A stretch of DNA of 64,000 nt from CAWEWH01 sp963812775 (GCA_963812775.1 CAWEWH010000001.1:248001-312000), one strand, 5' to 3'; positions 8,666 to 18,027 are shown, counted from the first letter of the stretch. Made by a program: numbers and translations. The notes: generated from the letters alone by a model not told the origin.

Positions 8666-9881
8666 ATGGAGATCGGCGTGGCGACACAAGGCAGAGGCGA
8701 CGACCCGCTGGCGCGCGCCATGGCGCTGCTCGACAAGGTGCCGCTCGTCGACGGCCACAACGATCTGCCATGGCTCATGCGCCGGGCGATCGGCGTCAAC
8801 GGCGACGTGAAGGCCTACGCGCTTCACGAGCCGCGCCCCAAGGCCGACACCGACATCCCGCGGCTCGTCCAAGGGCGCGTCGGGGCGCAGTTCTGGGCCG
8901 CCTTCATCCCGACCAGCGTGCCGCATCCCGGGCGCACGACGCTCGAGCAGATCGATCTCGTGGCGCGCATGAATGCCGCCTATCCGGACGTGTTCCTGCC
9001 GGCCACCAAGGCGAGCGACATCCTGCGCGCCAAGCGGCTCGGCAAGATCGCCTCGTTCACAACGGTCGAGGGTGGCGTCGGCCTTGAGAACTCGCTGGCG
9101 CCGCTGCGCATCTGGCACGCGGCCGGCGTGCGGCTGATGACGCTCTGCCACAACGAGACCCTCGACTGGGTGGATTCGGCCACCGACAAGCCGCGCCACG
9201 GCGGCCTCACGGCCTTCGGCCGCGCCGTCATCACGGAGCTCAACCGGCTCGGCATGATCGTCGACTGCGCGCACGTCTCCACTGAGGTGATGAACCAGGT
9301 GCTCGACATCTCGACGGCGCCGATCGCCTTCTCGCATTCCAACGCCCGGGCGCTGTGCAACCACCCGCGCAACGTCCCGGACGACGTGCTGGCGCGGCTC
9401 AAGACGAACCGCGGCATCGTCATGGCCACCTTCGTGCCGGACTTCATCAGCCAGCGCTCGCGCGACTGGATGCAGCCGTTCAAGGATGCCTTCGGCAAGA
9501 CCAAGCCTGGCGTCGACTTCGACAAGGAGATACCGCCGCGCGAGCGCGAACGCGGGCCATGGCCGCGCGCCTCCCTGAACGAGCTTGCCGACCACATCGA
9601 GCACCTGGCGCGCGTCACCGGCATCGCCCATGTCGGCATCGGCTCCGACTTCTTCGGCGGGCCGACGCCCGAGGGCCTCAAGGACGTGAGCTGTTTCCCG
9701 CATCTCCTGGCCGAGCTTTTCCGCCGCGGCTGGTCGGACGAGGCGGTGGCCAAGGTGGCCGGGCTCAACTTCCTGCGCGTCTTCCGCGACGTTCGAGCGC
9801 GAGAGCCGGCGCCTCAAGGACGCGCCGCCGGCCTCAGGCCAGGTGAAAGACTTCGCGCCGGCCGAGCCGGTCGGCGACTGA
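8666..9881 (+). CDS. M19 (renal-type) dipeptidase, probable frameshift near C-terminus
   Basis: The body shows the M19 metal-site signatures: VPLVDGHNDLPW (HxD), a bridging Glu in TTVEGGVGLEN, and histidines in IVDCAHVS and FSHSNARA, with a terminal VGIGSDFFGG (Asp). The family hydrolyses dipeptides, including some D-amino-acid ones. The starting frame runs to 10009, overlapping the 3' end of the opposite TPR gene by 103 bases. A one-base correction near 9791 instead gives a natural tail (FERESRRLKDAPPASG) ending at 9881. ATG 8666 is the best start; the family normally begins shortly before the VDGHND motif. Confidence 0.82.
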
Positions 9882-9906
9882 CGCGCGTGAGCGCAATGCG
9901 CAATCG

Positions 9907-11730
9907 TCAGAGCTTCGACAGCTGCAGCAGGGCGCGGTCGCCGATCCAGGTCTTGGCGAGCTCGGCGTCCATCTTGCTCGCGTCCTCGGCGCGCCCGCGC
10001 GCTCTGTAAAGCTCGCCAAGCCCGAAATAGGACCAGCCGTTGTTCGGCGCCCGCCGCAGCGCCCGCCGGAACTGCTCCTCGGCCTCGTCGTGGCGGCCCG
10101 CCTGCAGCAGCGCCGCGGCGAGCGACTGGCGCACCGGATAGTACCAATAGGGCGGCTCGGTGTAGGGCAATTCGTCCTGCATGGCGGCGGCCGCCTCGAA
10201 GTGCTTCACGGCGCTTGCCGCATCGCCGTCGGCTTGCGCGGTGCGTGCCGCGATGACGGTACGGGCGAGCTTCATGACTTCGAGCGCCGGCACGCCGGAC
10301 GCCTTGAGCACCGTGAAATCGCCGGAAGCTTCCAGCGCCGCGATGGCGTCGGCTTCGCGCTTCGCCCCGGCCGCGTCCTTGCGGGCCGCGAGCGCGACGC
10401 CGCGCGCGTAGTGCCAGATGGCCTTGACGTAGGGGATGCCGTCGCCCGGGTCCGGCAGCGCCAGGATGGCGTCCGGCGAGCTGAACTGCGCGTGCGCGAA
10501 ATATGGCGCGAGCTTCACCGGTTGCACCATGGCGATGCCGCGCGCCGCCTCGGCCGGAATGAGCCCGTCGAGCTTCTCGGCCGCGGCGATCACCGTCGGC
10601 CCGTCGCCAGACATTTGCGCCGCCGCCATCACGAAGTGGACGTTGTGCGGATAATAGCCGAGGCGATAGACGCCCATCGGCGCGCTGGTGTCCTTGAGGT
10701 AGCTCTCGTCAACCGCCGCCGCCTGCTTGTTGTCGGCGAGCGCGTCGAGGTAGCGGCCGAGCCGGTAGTAGATGTGGCTCGGCATGTGCACGAGATGGCC
10801 GGCGCGCGGCACCTTTCCGCGCAAGCGGTCGGCATAGGGCTCGGCACGCTCCGGCCGGTCGGACGCCTCCACCGCATGGATGTAGAAGTGGATGGCGCCG
10901 GGGTGGTCGGGGTCCTTGGCCAAGACCCGCTCCAGGGTCGGCACGATCGCGACGCTCTGCGGATTGGGGTCCTTGCCGCCCTTCTGCCAGTAGTCCCACG
11001 GGCTCAGATCCATGACCGCCTCGGCAAGCAGGGTGGCGATCTCCATGTCGTCCGGGTGTGCGGCCGCCGCCTTGCCCATGGCGTCCGCGTAGGCGCGGTC
11101 GAGCGGCGCGCGGTCCTTCGGGGCCTCTGCCGCATAGCGCAGCGCAATGGCCTCGATGAGCGCGCGCTCGTTCGGCGCCGCCTTGCCGGCGAGCGCCTTG
11201 GCTTTCTGGGCGGCCGCATGAGCCGGCGCCGCCGCCTCCGGGGCCATGGGCAGGTTGATGTTGGGGCCGAGCACGTAGGCCTCGCCCCAGAAGCACATGG
11301 CGCAGTCCGGATCGAGCTTCTGGGCTTTGCGGAAGGCGCGCCGCGCCTCGTCATGGTTGAACGCGTAGGCGAGCCTGACGCCTTGGTTGAAATAGGTCTG
11401 CGCCTCGGGATTGGCAGTGGTGATCTTGTAGGTGACGGAGCCGAGCCCGTCCCACAGCGGCGGCTCGCTGTCGGCGAATTCCGGCGTCGGCTTGGCGGCC
11501 TGGGCCTCCTTTGAGACCTCCGTCTGCTGCGCATAGCGCAGCATCGGAGCAGTCGGGAAGCGCAGGCTGGAGCCGGCCGGGTTCGCCGAGCTGCAGATCG
11601 AGAATGCCAGCTCCGCGCCGCCGACCGGCGGCGTTTCGCGGCCCAGCGAGTAGGTGGCGAGCAGCGTGGCACCGCCGAGGGACGCCGCCGCCGAACACAG
11701 CAGCGCGAGACGCAGCGATCGGTACGCCAT
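9907..11730 (-). CDS. Exported TPR-repeat protein
   Basis: A 607-residue protein with an N-terminal hydrophobic signal (LALLCSAAASLGGATLLATY). It contains several tetratricopeptide repeats, for example YFNQGVRLAYAFNHDEARRA near the start and AAALLQAGRHDEAEEQFRRA near the end. A CxxC sits in DPDCAMCFWGEAYVLGPNI. TPRs usually build scaffolds for protein-protein contacts. The start at 11730 has a strong GGGAGGG ribosome site. It is divergent from the metal-transport operon; no functional link is evident beyond position. Family members of unknown function with the FWGEAYVLGPN motif are widespread in Proteobacteria. Confidence 0.85.
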   Translation of the reverse strand: MAYRSLRLALLCSAAASLGGATLLATYSLGRETPPVGGAELAFSICSSANPAGSSLRFPTAPMLRYAQQTEVSKEAQAAKPTPEFADSEPPLWDGLGSVTYKITTANPEAQTYFNQGVRLAYAFNHDEARRAFRKAQKLDPDCAMCFWGEAYVLGPNINLPMAPEAAAPAHAAAQKAKALAGKAAPNERALIEAIALRYAAEAPKDRAPLDRAYADAMGKAAAAHPDDMEIATLLAEAVMDLSPWDYWQKGGKDPNPQSVAIVPTLERVLAKDPDHPGAIHFYIHAVEASDRPERAEPYADRLRGKVPRAGHLVHMPSHIYYRLGRYLDALADNKQAAAVDESYLKDTSAPMGVYRLGYYPHNVHFVMAAAQMSGDGPTVIAAAEKLDGLIPAEAARGIAMVQPVKLAPYFAHAQFSSPDAILALPDPGDGIPYVKAIWHYARGVALAARKDAAGAKREADAIAALEASGDFTVLKASGVPALEVMKLARTVIAARTAQADGDAASAVKHFEAAAAMQDELPYTEPPYWYYPVRQSLAAALLQAGRHDEAEEQFRRALRRAPNNGWSYFGLGELYRARGRAEDASKMDAELAKTWIGDRALLQLSKL

Positions 11731-11879
11731 GGTGCCCTCCCGATGATGAAAGTCCAATCTATGAGCTAGCGACCCTGTCATGGCAACAAAATGGCCTTCG
11801 TTCCCCTCGCGGCTCGCGCAATTGACCCTCCTTGCTTCGCTTCCTAAGCTCGATCCGGGGTCCTGGTCCGCAGCAAGAC

Positions 11880-12803
11880 ATGTCCGCTTCTCACGATGGT
11901 GGCCGCGAAAAGCTCTCTCTCGGCGAGAAGCTGGCTGGCGTGCGCGCCGGCGTTGCGCCCGCCGCCGCGGCCATGGCCGCCTCCGCCGGACGCGCCGGCA
12001 TCTTGGCGGGCCGGCTGGCGCGCCGCTGCTTCGATGGCGGCTATGACGGCAACAGCTACGATACGGTGGCGGCCCGGGGGGCCATCGCGCTCAACAGCGT
12101 CGCCATCGCGTACGGCCGGCGCGTTGCGATCGACCACCTGACCGGTACGTTTCAGCCCGGAAGCTTGACCGCCATCGTCGGGCCAAACGGTGGCGGCAAG
12201 AGCTCGTTGTTGAAGGGGCTCGCCGGCCTCAAGCGGCCGCGCCACGGTGGCATCGACATCGACCCCGTCGACCGTCGCCGGCTCGCCTTTCTGCCGCAAC
12301 AAACCGAGATCGACCAAAGCTTCCCGGTGACGGTTTCGGAACTCGTGAGCCTGGGCGGCTGGCGGCGCTTCGGCGCTTTTCACCGACCGCCAGAGATCCT
12401 CCATGGCGAGGCAGGGGCGGCCATCTTGGCGGTCGGCCTCGACGGCCTCGCAACGACGCCGATCATCGACCTGTCGCCGGGCCAATTCCGCCGTGCCCTC
12501 TTCGCGCGCCTCATCGTTGAGAACGCCAGCATCGTCCTGCTCGACGAACCCTTCGCCGCCATCGACGACGAGACGGTGGCCGCATTGCTGCCGCTCCTTG
12601 CGCGATGGCGCGCCGAGGGGCGAACGGTAATGGCTGTGCTCCACGATCTCGACCAGGCCCGGACGCACTTTCCGGCGAGCCTGCTTCTGGCGCGAACCGC
12701 CATTGCCTGGGGATCGACCGACACCGTGCTGACGCCAGCCAATCTGGCGCAGGCGAGCAAGGCCTTGGGCGGCCCCGGGCATGCCGGCGGGCCGCGCGCA
12801 TGA
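11880..12803 (+). CDS. Zn/Mn-type ABC transporter, ATP-binding protein
   Basis: The 307-residue ATPase has Walker A GPNGGGKSS, a variant signature LSPGQFRR in place of LSGGQ, and Walker B IVLLDEPFAAID with a switch His in LHDLD. It powers import of a divalent metal through the permease and binding protein that follow (ATGA overlap with the permease). An unusual N-terminal region of about 75 residues, Ala-rich (AGVAPAAAAMAASAGRAG), precedes the ABC domain and is not part of ordinary ZnuC/MntB. The in-frame ATG at 11832 would lengthen it further. Confidence 0.86.
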   Translation: MSASHDGGREKLSLGEKLAGVRAGVAPAAAAMAASAGRAGILAGRLARRCFDGGYDGNSYDTVAARGAIALNSVAIAYGRRVAIDHLTGTFQPGSLTAIVGPNGGGKSSLLKGLAGLKRPRHGGIDIDPVDRRRLAFLPQQTEIDQSFPVTVSELVSLGGWRRFGAFHRPPEILHGEAGAAILAVGLDGLATTPIIDLSPGQFRRALFARLIVENASIVLLDEPFAAIDDETVAALLPLLARWRAEGRTVMAVLHDLDQARTHFPASLLLARTAIAWGSTDTVLTPANLAQASKALGGPGHAGGPRA

Positions 12804-13666
12804 GCGGTCTCTACAGCTTCCTGGTGGCTCCCTTCGAGTCATTCGGCTTCATGCGCACGGCACTCGCCGCGTGCCTCGCCTTCGCACTCGTCAATGGCGT
12901 CATCGGCACCTTTTTGTTGCTCAGGCGCATGAGCCTCGAAGGCGACGTGCTGTCGCACGCCATCATGCCTGGCGCCGCCCTCGGCTTCCTCTATTCGGGC
13001 TACTCGTTGACGGCTCTCAGCCTCGGCGGCCTGGCCACGGGCGTCCTCGTCCTTGCCCTGTCAGGCCTTGCAGCCCGGCTTGCGCCACGCCAGGCGCAGA
13101 ATGGGCTTACCGCCTTCTATCTCGCCTCGCTGGCCGCCGGCGTCCTGATCGTCTCCTTTCGTGGCAGCAACGTCGACCTCGTCCGCGTCCTGTTCGGGAC
13201 GGTGCTGGCCCTCGATTTCAACGCGGTGCTGCTGATCGCCACGATCAGCAGCGTCACCTTGCTGATCATGGCCGCCATCTACCGCCCGCTGGCGGCCGAG
13301 ACCCTCGACCCGGGCTTCCTTGCCGCCATGGGGGGCCGCGGCGGCCTCTACCGCGCCGTATTCGTGCTCCTGGTGATGATCAATCTCGTGGCCGGATTCC
13401 AGGCCTTCGGCACGTTGCTCGCCGTCGGTCCAATGGTGCTGCCCGCCGCCGCGGCGCGCTGCCTCAGCGACCGCATCGGTCCGAGCATCGCGCTCGCCAT
13501 CGTGATCGGCCTTGTGGCCGACTATGCCGGGCTTTTGATCTCCTACTATGGCAATCTGCCGTCGGGGCCTGCCATCGTCGTGGCCGGCGCGGCCATCTAC
13601 GGCATCTCTCTCCTGGTCGCGGCGTTGCGCGACCGTGTTCCTCGGCTCGCGGAGATCAAACCATGA
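12800..13666 (+). CDS. Zn/Mn-type ABC transporter, permease
   Basis: A 288-residue membrane protein of the ABC-3 (ZnuB/MntB) family with about eight or nine hydrophobic helices. Typical family sequences are FLLLRRMSLEGDVLSHAIMP in the first half, AFGTLLAVGPMVLPAAAARC in the second, and ISYYGNLPSGPAIV near the end. ATG at 12800 lies inside the ATPase stop (ATGA), showing coupling; the longer open frame upstream is rejected. It forms the transmembrane channel for the metal delivered by the adjacent binding protein. Confidence 0.92.
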   Translation: MSGLYSFLVAPFESFGFMRTALAACLAFALVNGVIGTFLLLRRMSLEGDVLSHAIMPGAALGFLYSGYSLTALSLGGLATGVLVLALSGLAARLAPRQAQNGLTAFYLASLAAGVLIVSFRGSNVDLVRVLFGTVLALDFNAVLLIATISSVTLLIMAAIYRPLAAETLDPGFLAAMGGRGGLYRAVFVLLVMINLVAGFQAFGTLLAVGPMVLPAAAARCLSDRIGPSIALAIVIGLVADYAGLLISYYGNLPSGPAIVVAGAAIYGISLLVAALRDRVPRLAEIKP

Positions 13667-14598
13667 AGCGTTTCGTTGTGGCGTTGGGGGTTCGGCTTGC
13701 CTGCGCGGGCTTGCTGATCATGGGGACGGCGTCGGGCGGCTCGGCGGCCGACAAGCTGAAAGTGGTGGCGACATTCAGCGTCATCGCTGACATGGTGAAG
13801 AACGTCGCGGCGGATCGTGTCGAACTCACCGTCATCGTCGGCCCCGGCGGCGACACGGAACTCTACCAGCCGACCGCTGCCGACGCGCGCAGCGTCACCG
13901 AGGCGCGGGTGCTGTTCATGAACGGCCTCAACGACGAGTTCGAGCCGTGGATTGAACCGCTCATCAAGAAGGCCGGATTCAAGGGGACCAAAGTGGTCGT
14001 CAGCCGCGGCTCAAAGACGATAACCGCGGAGGAGCAGCACACACCGGGCGGCAAGGAGAAGGCAGCGGAGATTGACCAGCATGCCTGGCTCGATCCCGCC
14101 AACGGCTCGATCTACGTCAAAAACGTCGCCGAGGCCCTGGCGCGGGCGGATGCCGCCAATGCCGCCACATACCGCGAGGCAGCCGCCGCTTACACCAAAG
14201 ACATTCAGGCCACCGCCGAGTGGGCAAAGGCCGAGATGAAGGAGGTGCCGCCGGCGAAGCGGCGCATCATCTCGTCGCACAATTCATTGCAGTATCTGGC
14301 CAAGGCGCTCGGCTTCACGCTGGTGTCCATCCACGGTTGGACCAACAACAAGGAGCCTTCGGCGGCGCAGCTTGCCGCCCTCGCCAGGCAGGTCAAGCAG
14401 GAACGCGTCAAGGCTCTCTTCCTGGACAGCATCACCGATCCGCGCGCCACGCAACGCATCGCCCAGGAGACCGGCGTCAACATCGGCGGAACGCTCTACG
14501 GCGATGCCCTGTCGCCGGCCGGCGGCGAGGCCGACACCTACATCAAGATGCTGCGCCACAACGTGGCCACGTTGAAGGCCGGCATGCTGAACAACTAG
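13663..14598 (+). CDS. Zn/Mn-type ABC transporter, periplasmic binding protein
   Basis: A 311-residue cluster A-I binding protein with a Sec signal peptide (residues about 1-28, ending GGSAA). Visible metal-site candidates are His in EIDQHAWLDP, His in ISSHNSLQYL and Asp in LFLDSITDP. The first ligand position, normally His in a D-x-H-x-Y-x-P-T context, reads GGDTELYQPT here, so that His is replaced by Glu. Specificity (zinc, manganese or other) therefore cannot be told. ATGA overlap with the permease; one base separates its stop from the next gene. Confidence 0.9.
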   Translation: MKRFVVALGVRLACAGLLIMGTASGGSAADKLKVVATFSVIADMVKNVAADRVELTVIVGPGGDTELYQPTAADARSVTEARVLFMNGLNDEFEPWIEPLIKKAGFKGTKVVVSRGSKTITAEEQHTPGGKEKAAEIDQHAWLDPANGSIYVKNVAEALARADAANAATYREAAAAYTKDIQATAEWAKAEMKEVPPAKRRIISSHNSLQYLAKALGFTLVSIHGWTNNKEPSAAQLAALARQVKQERVKALFLDSITDPRATQRIAQETGVNIGGTLYGDALSPAGGEADTYIKMLRHNVATLKAGMLNN

Positions 14599-14599
14599 G

Positions 14600-15937
14600 A
14601 TGCGCGACCGCCCGCTCGCTCGTGGACTGCTGCTCGCAGACGCGTGGACCCGGCTCGCGCTGGCGCTCACCGCCATTCTGGTGCTGTGGGCGGTCGTGCT
14701 GTGGGCTTCGGTCGAGCCGCCGCCGCGCCCGGAGAAACGCGCCGCCGCGCCGCCGGTGCCGGCATTGCGCGCCGTCGCGACATCGGGTCAAGCGGCGCCG
14801 GGCGGCGGCAGCTTCGACCGCTTCGACGTGAACACGCAACCGGTGATCGCGCCGGTCAACGCCAAGGGCCACGTGGCCTTCTACGCCACGCTGATCCGGT
14901 CGAAGGCGACGGAAGGCATCTTCCTCGCCAAAGGCACGGAGATCGTGAAGCTGGCGGCGGTCGGCGATCCAGTGCCGGGCGGCGGCCGGCTGTCGGAATT
15001 CGCCAAGCATCCCGTGCCGTCATTGAACGACGCCGGCAAGGTCGCCTTCATTGCCGCCGTCGCTGGAGCAAAGGCGAGCGAGGGCATCTTCCTGTCCGAC
15101 GGCGGTAAGCTCACGGCCATTGCGCTGAGCGGTGCGGAGGCGCCGGCGGTGTTCAGCGGCACCTTCGCGGAATTTGACGTGCCGGTGCTCAACAATCGCG
15201 ACGAGATCGTCTTCGCGGCGACCATCCGCAAGGGACGGGAGACGACCCAGGCCATCTACCTCTATCAGAACGGGCGGCTCAGGAAGCTGCATGCTACAGG
15301 AGACCCGGCGCCGCGGCGCGGCACGCTCGACAAGTTCGGCGTGCCGGCCATGAACAACAAGGGCCTCGTGGTGTTCCCGGCCACGGTGGAGCGCGGCGCG
15401 GTGCTCGGCGGTCTCTTCGTTTCCGGCAACCGCGCCCTCGACCTGCTGCTGGGGGCCGGTGAGGCAAGCCCCGGCGGCGGCATCCTCGTGCGCTTCTCCG
15501 AACGCATCGGGGTCGACGACGAGGACAATATCGCGTTCGGCGCCCACCTCTCCACCGGCGCCGGCACCGAGGCGATCCTGCGCGTAAACGCGGACGGGAT
15601 GGTCTCCATCGCCAGGACGGGCGACGAGGCGCCCGGCGGCGGCCGCTTCGCCGGCTTCAGCGCCTGGCCGAGCATCGGGCCGCCGGACACCATCGCGTTC
15701 GTCGCAGCGCTCGAAGGCGGCGACAAGCCTGTCGCCATTTTCGTGGCGCGCGGCGGCAATGTCGAGCGCGTCGTCGCGCCGGGACAGAAGCTGAGTGCCG
15801 GCGGCGTGCTGCCGGGGCTGGCCCTGAATCCGATCACCTCGCTGGGATCGAACGGCGGCCTGACCTTCGCGACGCTCGCCGATCCAGCGAGCGGTCTCGC
15901 CGGCATCTTCTATTACGGCCCGCCGGCGGAGCCCTAA
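14600..15937 (+). CDS. Membrane-anchored seven-repeat protein (possible beta-propeller) in metal operon
   Basis: A 445-residue protein with one N-terminal transmembrane anchor (LALALTAILVLWAVVLWA, about residues 19-36), then a Pro-rich stalk and seven repeats of about 54 residues. Each repeat starts near G(D/E)xxPGGG-x-L/F and carries a central N(D/N)xGxVAFxA-type strand and a GIFL-type strand. Seven such units suggest a seven-bladed beta-propeller in the periplasm; the repeats resemble the DUF7453 type. It follows the binding-protein stop by one base, so it is co-expressed with the metal importer. Function unknown; a tethered docking or storage factor is speculation. Confidence 0.75.
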   Translation: MRDRPLARGLLLADAWTRLALALTAILVLWAVVLWASVEPPPRPEKRAAAPPVPALRAVATSGQAAPGGGSFDRFDVNTQPVIAPVNAKGHVAFYATLIRSKATEGIFLAKGTEIVKLAAVGDPVPGGGRLSEFAKHPVPSLNDAGKVAFIAAVAGAKASEGIFLSDGGKLTAIALSGAEAPAVFSGTFAEFDVPVLNNRDEIVFAATIRKGRETTQAIYLYQNGRLRKLHATGDPAPRRGTLDKFGVPAMNNKGLVVFPATVERGAVLGGLFVSGNRALDLLLGAGEASPGGGILVRFSERIGVDDEDNIAFGAHLSTGAGTEAILRVNADGMVSIARTGDEAPGGGRFAGFSAWPSIGPPDTIAFVAALEGGDKPVAIFVARGGNVERVVAPGQKLSAGGVLPGLALNPITSLGSNGGLTFATLADPASGLAGIFYYGPPAEP

Positions 15938-15955
15938 ACTCGCAAGCCGCCAACC

Positions 15956-16987
15956 TCAGTTCATGTCGAGCGGCGGATAGATGGCGAAGATGTTGCGCGA
16001 CGTGACCAGTACGTGCTGCGTCGTCGTGCGGGCGGGGACCTGCTCGCCCGCCAGCAATTTCTCGGCCAGCGGCAGCACCTCGTAGCCGTAGCGGTCGAGG
16101 AAATAGGCGACCGAGCCGAGCACGATACTGCCGCGATTGCTCGGGTCGAGCTCCTTCTTTTCGGTGGCGCCACCGTGGATGCTGCGGTCGACACCGTGGC
16201 TGACGATGGCACAGTCGGTGAGCCTGCCGGCGATCTCAATCCCGCGCCTGGCCGACAGTGCCGTTGCGTCATCGAGGGCGACGACCGCCACCCTCGCCTT
16301 GGGTTGGCCGAGCAGAAACTTGCCAATCAGGCCCTCGACGCGCGGGGCGTTGCCGCTGGTGTCGAAGCGCGTGACGGCCGCGTTGGGCAGCTCCTGCTTC
16401 AGGCCTTCGGCAACAGCGCGCAGGCGCGTGGTGACGGCGGCACCGGTATCGCCAAGATCGCCGGCGATGACGGCGGCGACCGCCTCGCCTGCCCAGCTCT
16501 GCTTCACGAACGAGGCAAGGGCGCCAACGGCGATACGCCCGGCGGCGGCGTTGTCGGCGCCGTAGAGCGGCGCTCCGGGAATCTCATAGTTGACGGCGAG
16601 TGCCGGGATGCCGGCCGCCCTCAGGCGCCGGCCGATCTCGGCATTGCTGGCCGCATCGCTGTTGTAGCCGATGAACAGCTCGACCTTGGCGCCGATCGCC
16701 TCCTCCGCGTTGGCAATCGCGGTAGGGCCGTCGCCGGCATTGTCGTAATAGAGGACGTCGAGGGGCAGCGTGCGGGCTGCCAGCTCGAAGCTGCGGCGGA
16801 CCTCGCGGCCGGTGAAGCCAAGGCCCTCCATCCGCGCGCTCGGATCGTCGTTCAGATTGGCGAAAGCAATGCGCCGCGGCCTCGTTTGCCCAAGCGCAGC
16901 ACCGGTCTTGAGCCCGGCAAGGCCACCGACCGCAAGCTTCAAAAAGTCTCGGCGCCCCCTTGGGGGCGCCGATGCATTCCAAGACAT
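15956..16987 (-). CDS. Tat-exported sugar-type periplasmic binding protein
   Basis: A 343-residue protein with a twin-arginine signal (RGRRDFLKLAVGGLAG). The body looks like a type I periplasmic binding protein of the ribose/galactose class (VELFIGYNSDAASNAEIGRR, AVNYEIPGAPLYGADNAAAG, RVAVVALDDATALSA). Such proteins deliver sugars or similar solutes to ABC importers or chemoreceptors, but no permease or ATPase is nearby. It shares an operon with the cyclase-family gene just upstream (17-base gap). A perfect 9-base inverted repeat (16951-16970) lies within the signal-peptide codons. Confidence 0.78.
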   Translation of the reverse strand: MSWNASAPPRGRRDFLKLAVGGLAGLKTGAALGQTRPRRIAFANLNDDPSARMEGLGFTGREVRRSFELAARTLPLDVLYYDNAGDGPTAIANAEEAIGAKVELFIGYNSDAASNAEIGRRLRAAGIPALAVNYEIPGAPLYGADNAAAGRIAVGALASFVKQSWAGEAVAAVIAGDLGDTGAAVTTRLRAVAEGLKQELPNAAVTRFDTSGNAPRVEGLIGKFLLGQPKARVAVVALDDATALSARRGIEIAGRLTDCAIVSHGVDRSIHGGATEKKELDPSNRGSIVLGSVAYFLDRYGYEVLPLAEKLLAGEQVPARTTTQHVLVTSRNIFAIYPPLDMN

Positions 16988-17004
16988 GAAACGGATGTCC
17001 CGCG

Positions 17005-18027
17005 TCAGCGGATCGCCTCGATGGCCACGAAGGTGCCGGTGGAGCCAACCACCTTCGGCACGGTCATCGACAGGAAGAACGTGGCGCGGTTGTCGGCAGC
17101 CGCATCGGCGGCGATGAGATCGGTGCGCACGTTCTCGATGATGTGGATGCCGTTGTCGACCAGCAGGTGAGCGTGGACCGGGAAGGCCTCTTCCTTGTCC
17201 TCGCTCGGGATCACCTCGACGGCCCAGTTGTCGGCCCCAACCAGGATCACTTTTTGATCCGCCAGCCACTGACTGGCCGCCTTGCCGATACCCGGCTCGC
17301 CGCCGTTATACGCGGCGTTCTGGGCCGGGAACTGCCGGAAGAGGTCGCCCCAGCCGGTATGCAGGAACACCGCGTCGCCCTCGCGCAGCGACACATTGTA
17401 CATCTTCAAGCCGGCCTGGATGTCTTCCGGCGTGATCACCGTGCCGGCGTCGAGGCAAGGCGTGCGGCAAGCCGCGTTGCTCTTCAGCTTGTTCGCCGCC
17501 TGGTAGACTTTGACCAAGTCCACGACGACGCCACGCGTCGCGAAGCTCTTCGTGTGCTCGAGGCCGAGCCGCTTTATGTTGTTCTGAGTGACGTACTGGC
17601 CCATCGGCGTCTGATTGTAGTAGCAGTCCTTGACGCCGATATGGCCCATGCCGTCGATATGCGTGCCGACGTGACTCTGGCTGAGATAGGTGTCTTCCAT
17701 GTAGCTCAGCTTGTTCTTGCCGTACTCGGCGCCGGGCGTCATGGCGAAGCTGGTCAGGATGGTCTTGGTGAAACGGCTGCCGAACAGCGGCACGCCGTCG
17801 ACCAGGTTGTAGGACATCTCAACGACCTTGCCGGTCTGGATCTCCTGCGCGGCCGCCTTGGTCACGGCGGCGGTGACACGGTTGGTGGCGCCCGTCTGGT
17901 CCTGCGGCCCAAAGGGGGACGGCTTCACGAGGGCCTTGCAATCGGCCTGGGCGAGAGCGGCGGTGGAAGCCGCGCAAAGGCCCAACGTGGATACGGCAAT
18001 AGTGGCGACAACAGCACTCATTCTCAT
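17005..18027 (-). CDS. Exported cyclase/kynurenine-formamidase-family hydrolase
   Basis: A 340-residue protein with a Sec signal peptide (VATIAVSTLGLCAASTAALAQ). It carries the family metal motif SQSHVGTHIDGMGHIG (HxGTHxDxxxH), which binds a divalent metal and hydrolyses amides or esters. VFLHTGWGDLF and VGADNWAVEVIPSE are also typical of larger members of this family. It is the first gene of a two-gene operon with the Tat-exported binding protein. The substrate is not deducible; assignment as true kynurenine formamidase is not supported, since this is exported and about 100 residues longer. Confidence 0.85.
   Translation of the reverse strand: MRMSAVVATIAVSTLGLCAASTAALAQADCKALVKPSPFGPQDQTGATNRVTAAVTKAAAQEIQTGKVVEMSYNLVDGVPLFGSRFTKTILTSFAMTPGAEYGKNKLSYMEDTYLSQSHVGTHIDGMGHIGVKDCYYNQTPMGQYVTQNNIKRLGLEHTKSFATRGVVVDLVKVYQAANKLKSNAACRTPCLDAGTVITPEDIQAGLKMYNVSLREGDAVFLHTGWGDLFRQFPAQNAAYNGGEPGIGKAASQWLADQKVILVGADNWAVEVIPSEDKEEAFPVHAHLLVDNGIHIIENVRTDLIAADAAADNRATFFLSMTVPKVVGSTGTFVAIEAIR

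Noticed and set aside
11731..11879. Possible Zur/Mur operator before the metal ABC operon
   Set aside because: No AT-rich palindrome of the expected type was found between the divergent genes.
16951..16970. Perfect 9-base inverted repeat in the signal peptide of the Tat-exported binding protein
   Set aside because: It encodes normal residues (APPRGRR) and is likely a by-product of GC-rich codons; no regulatory role is supported.
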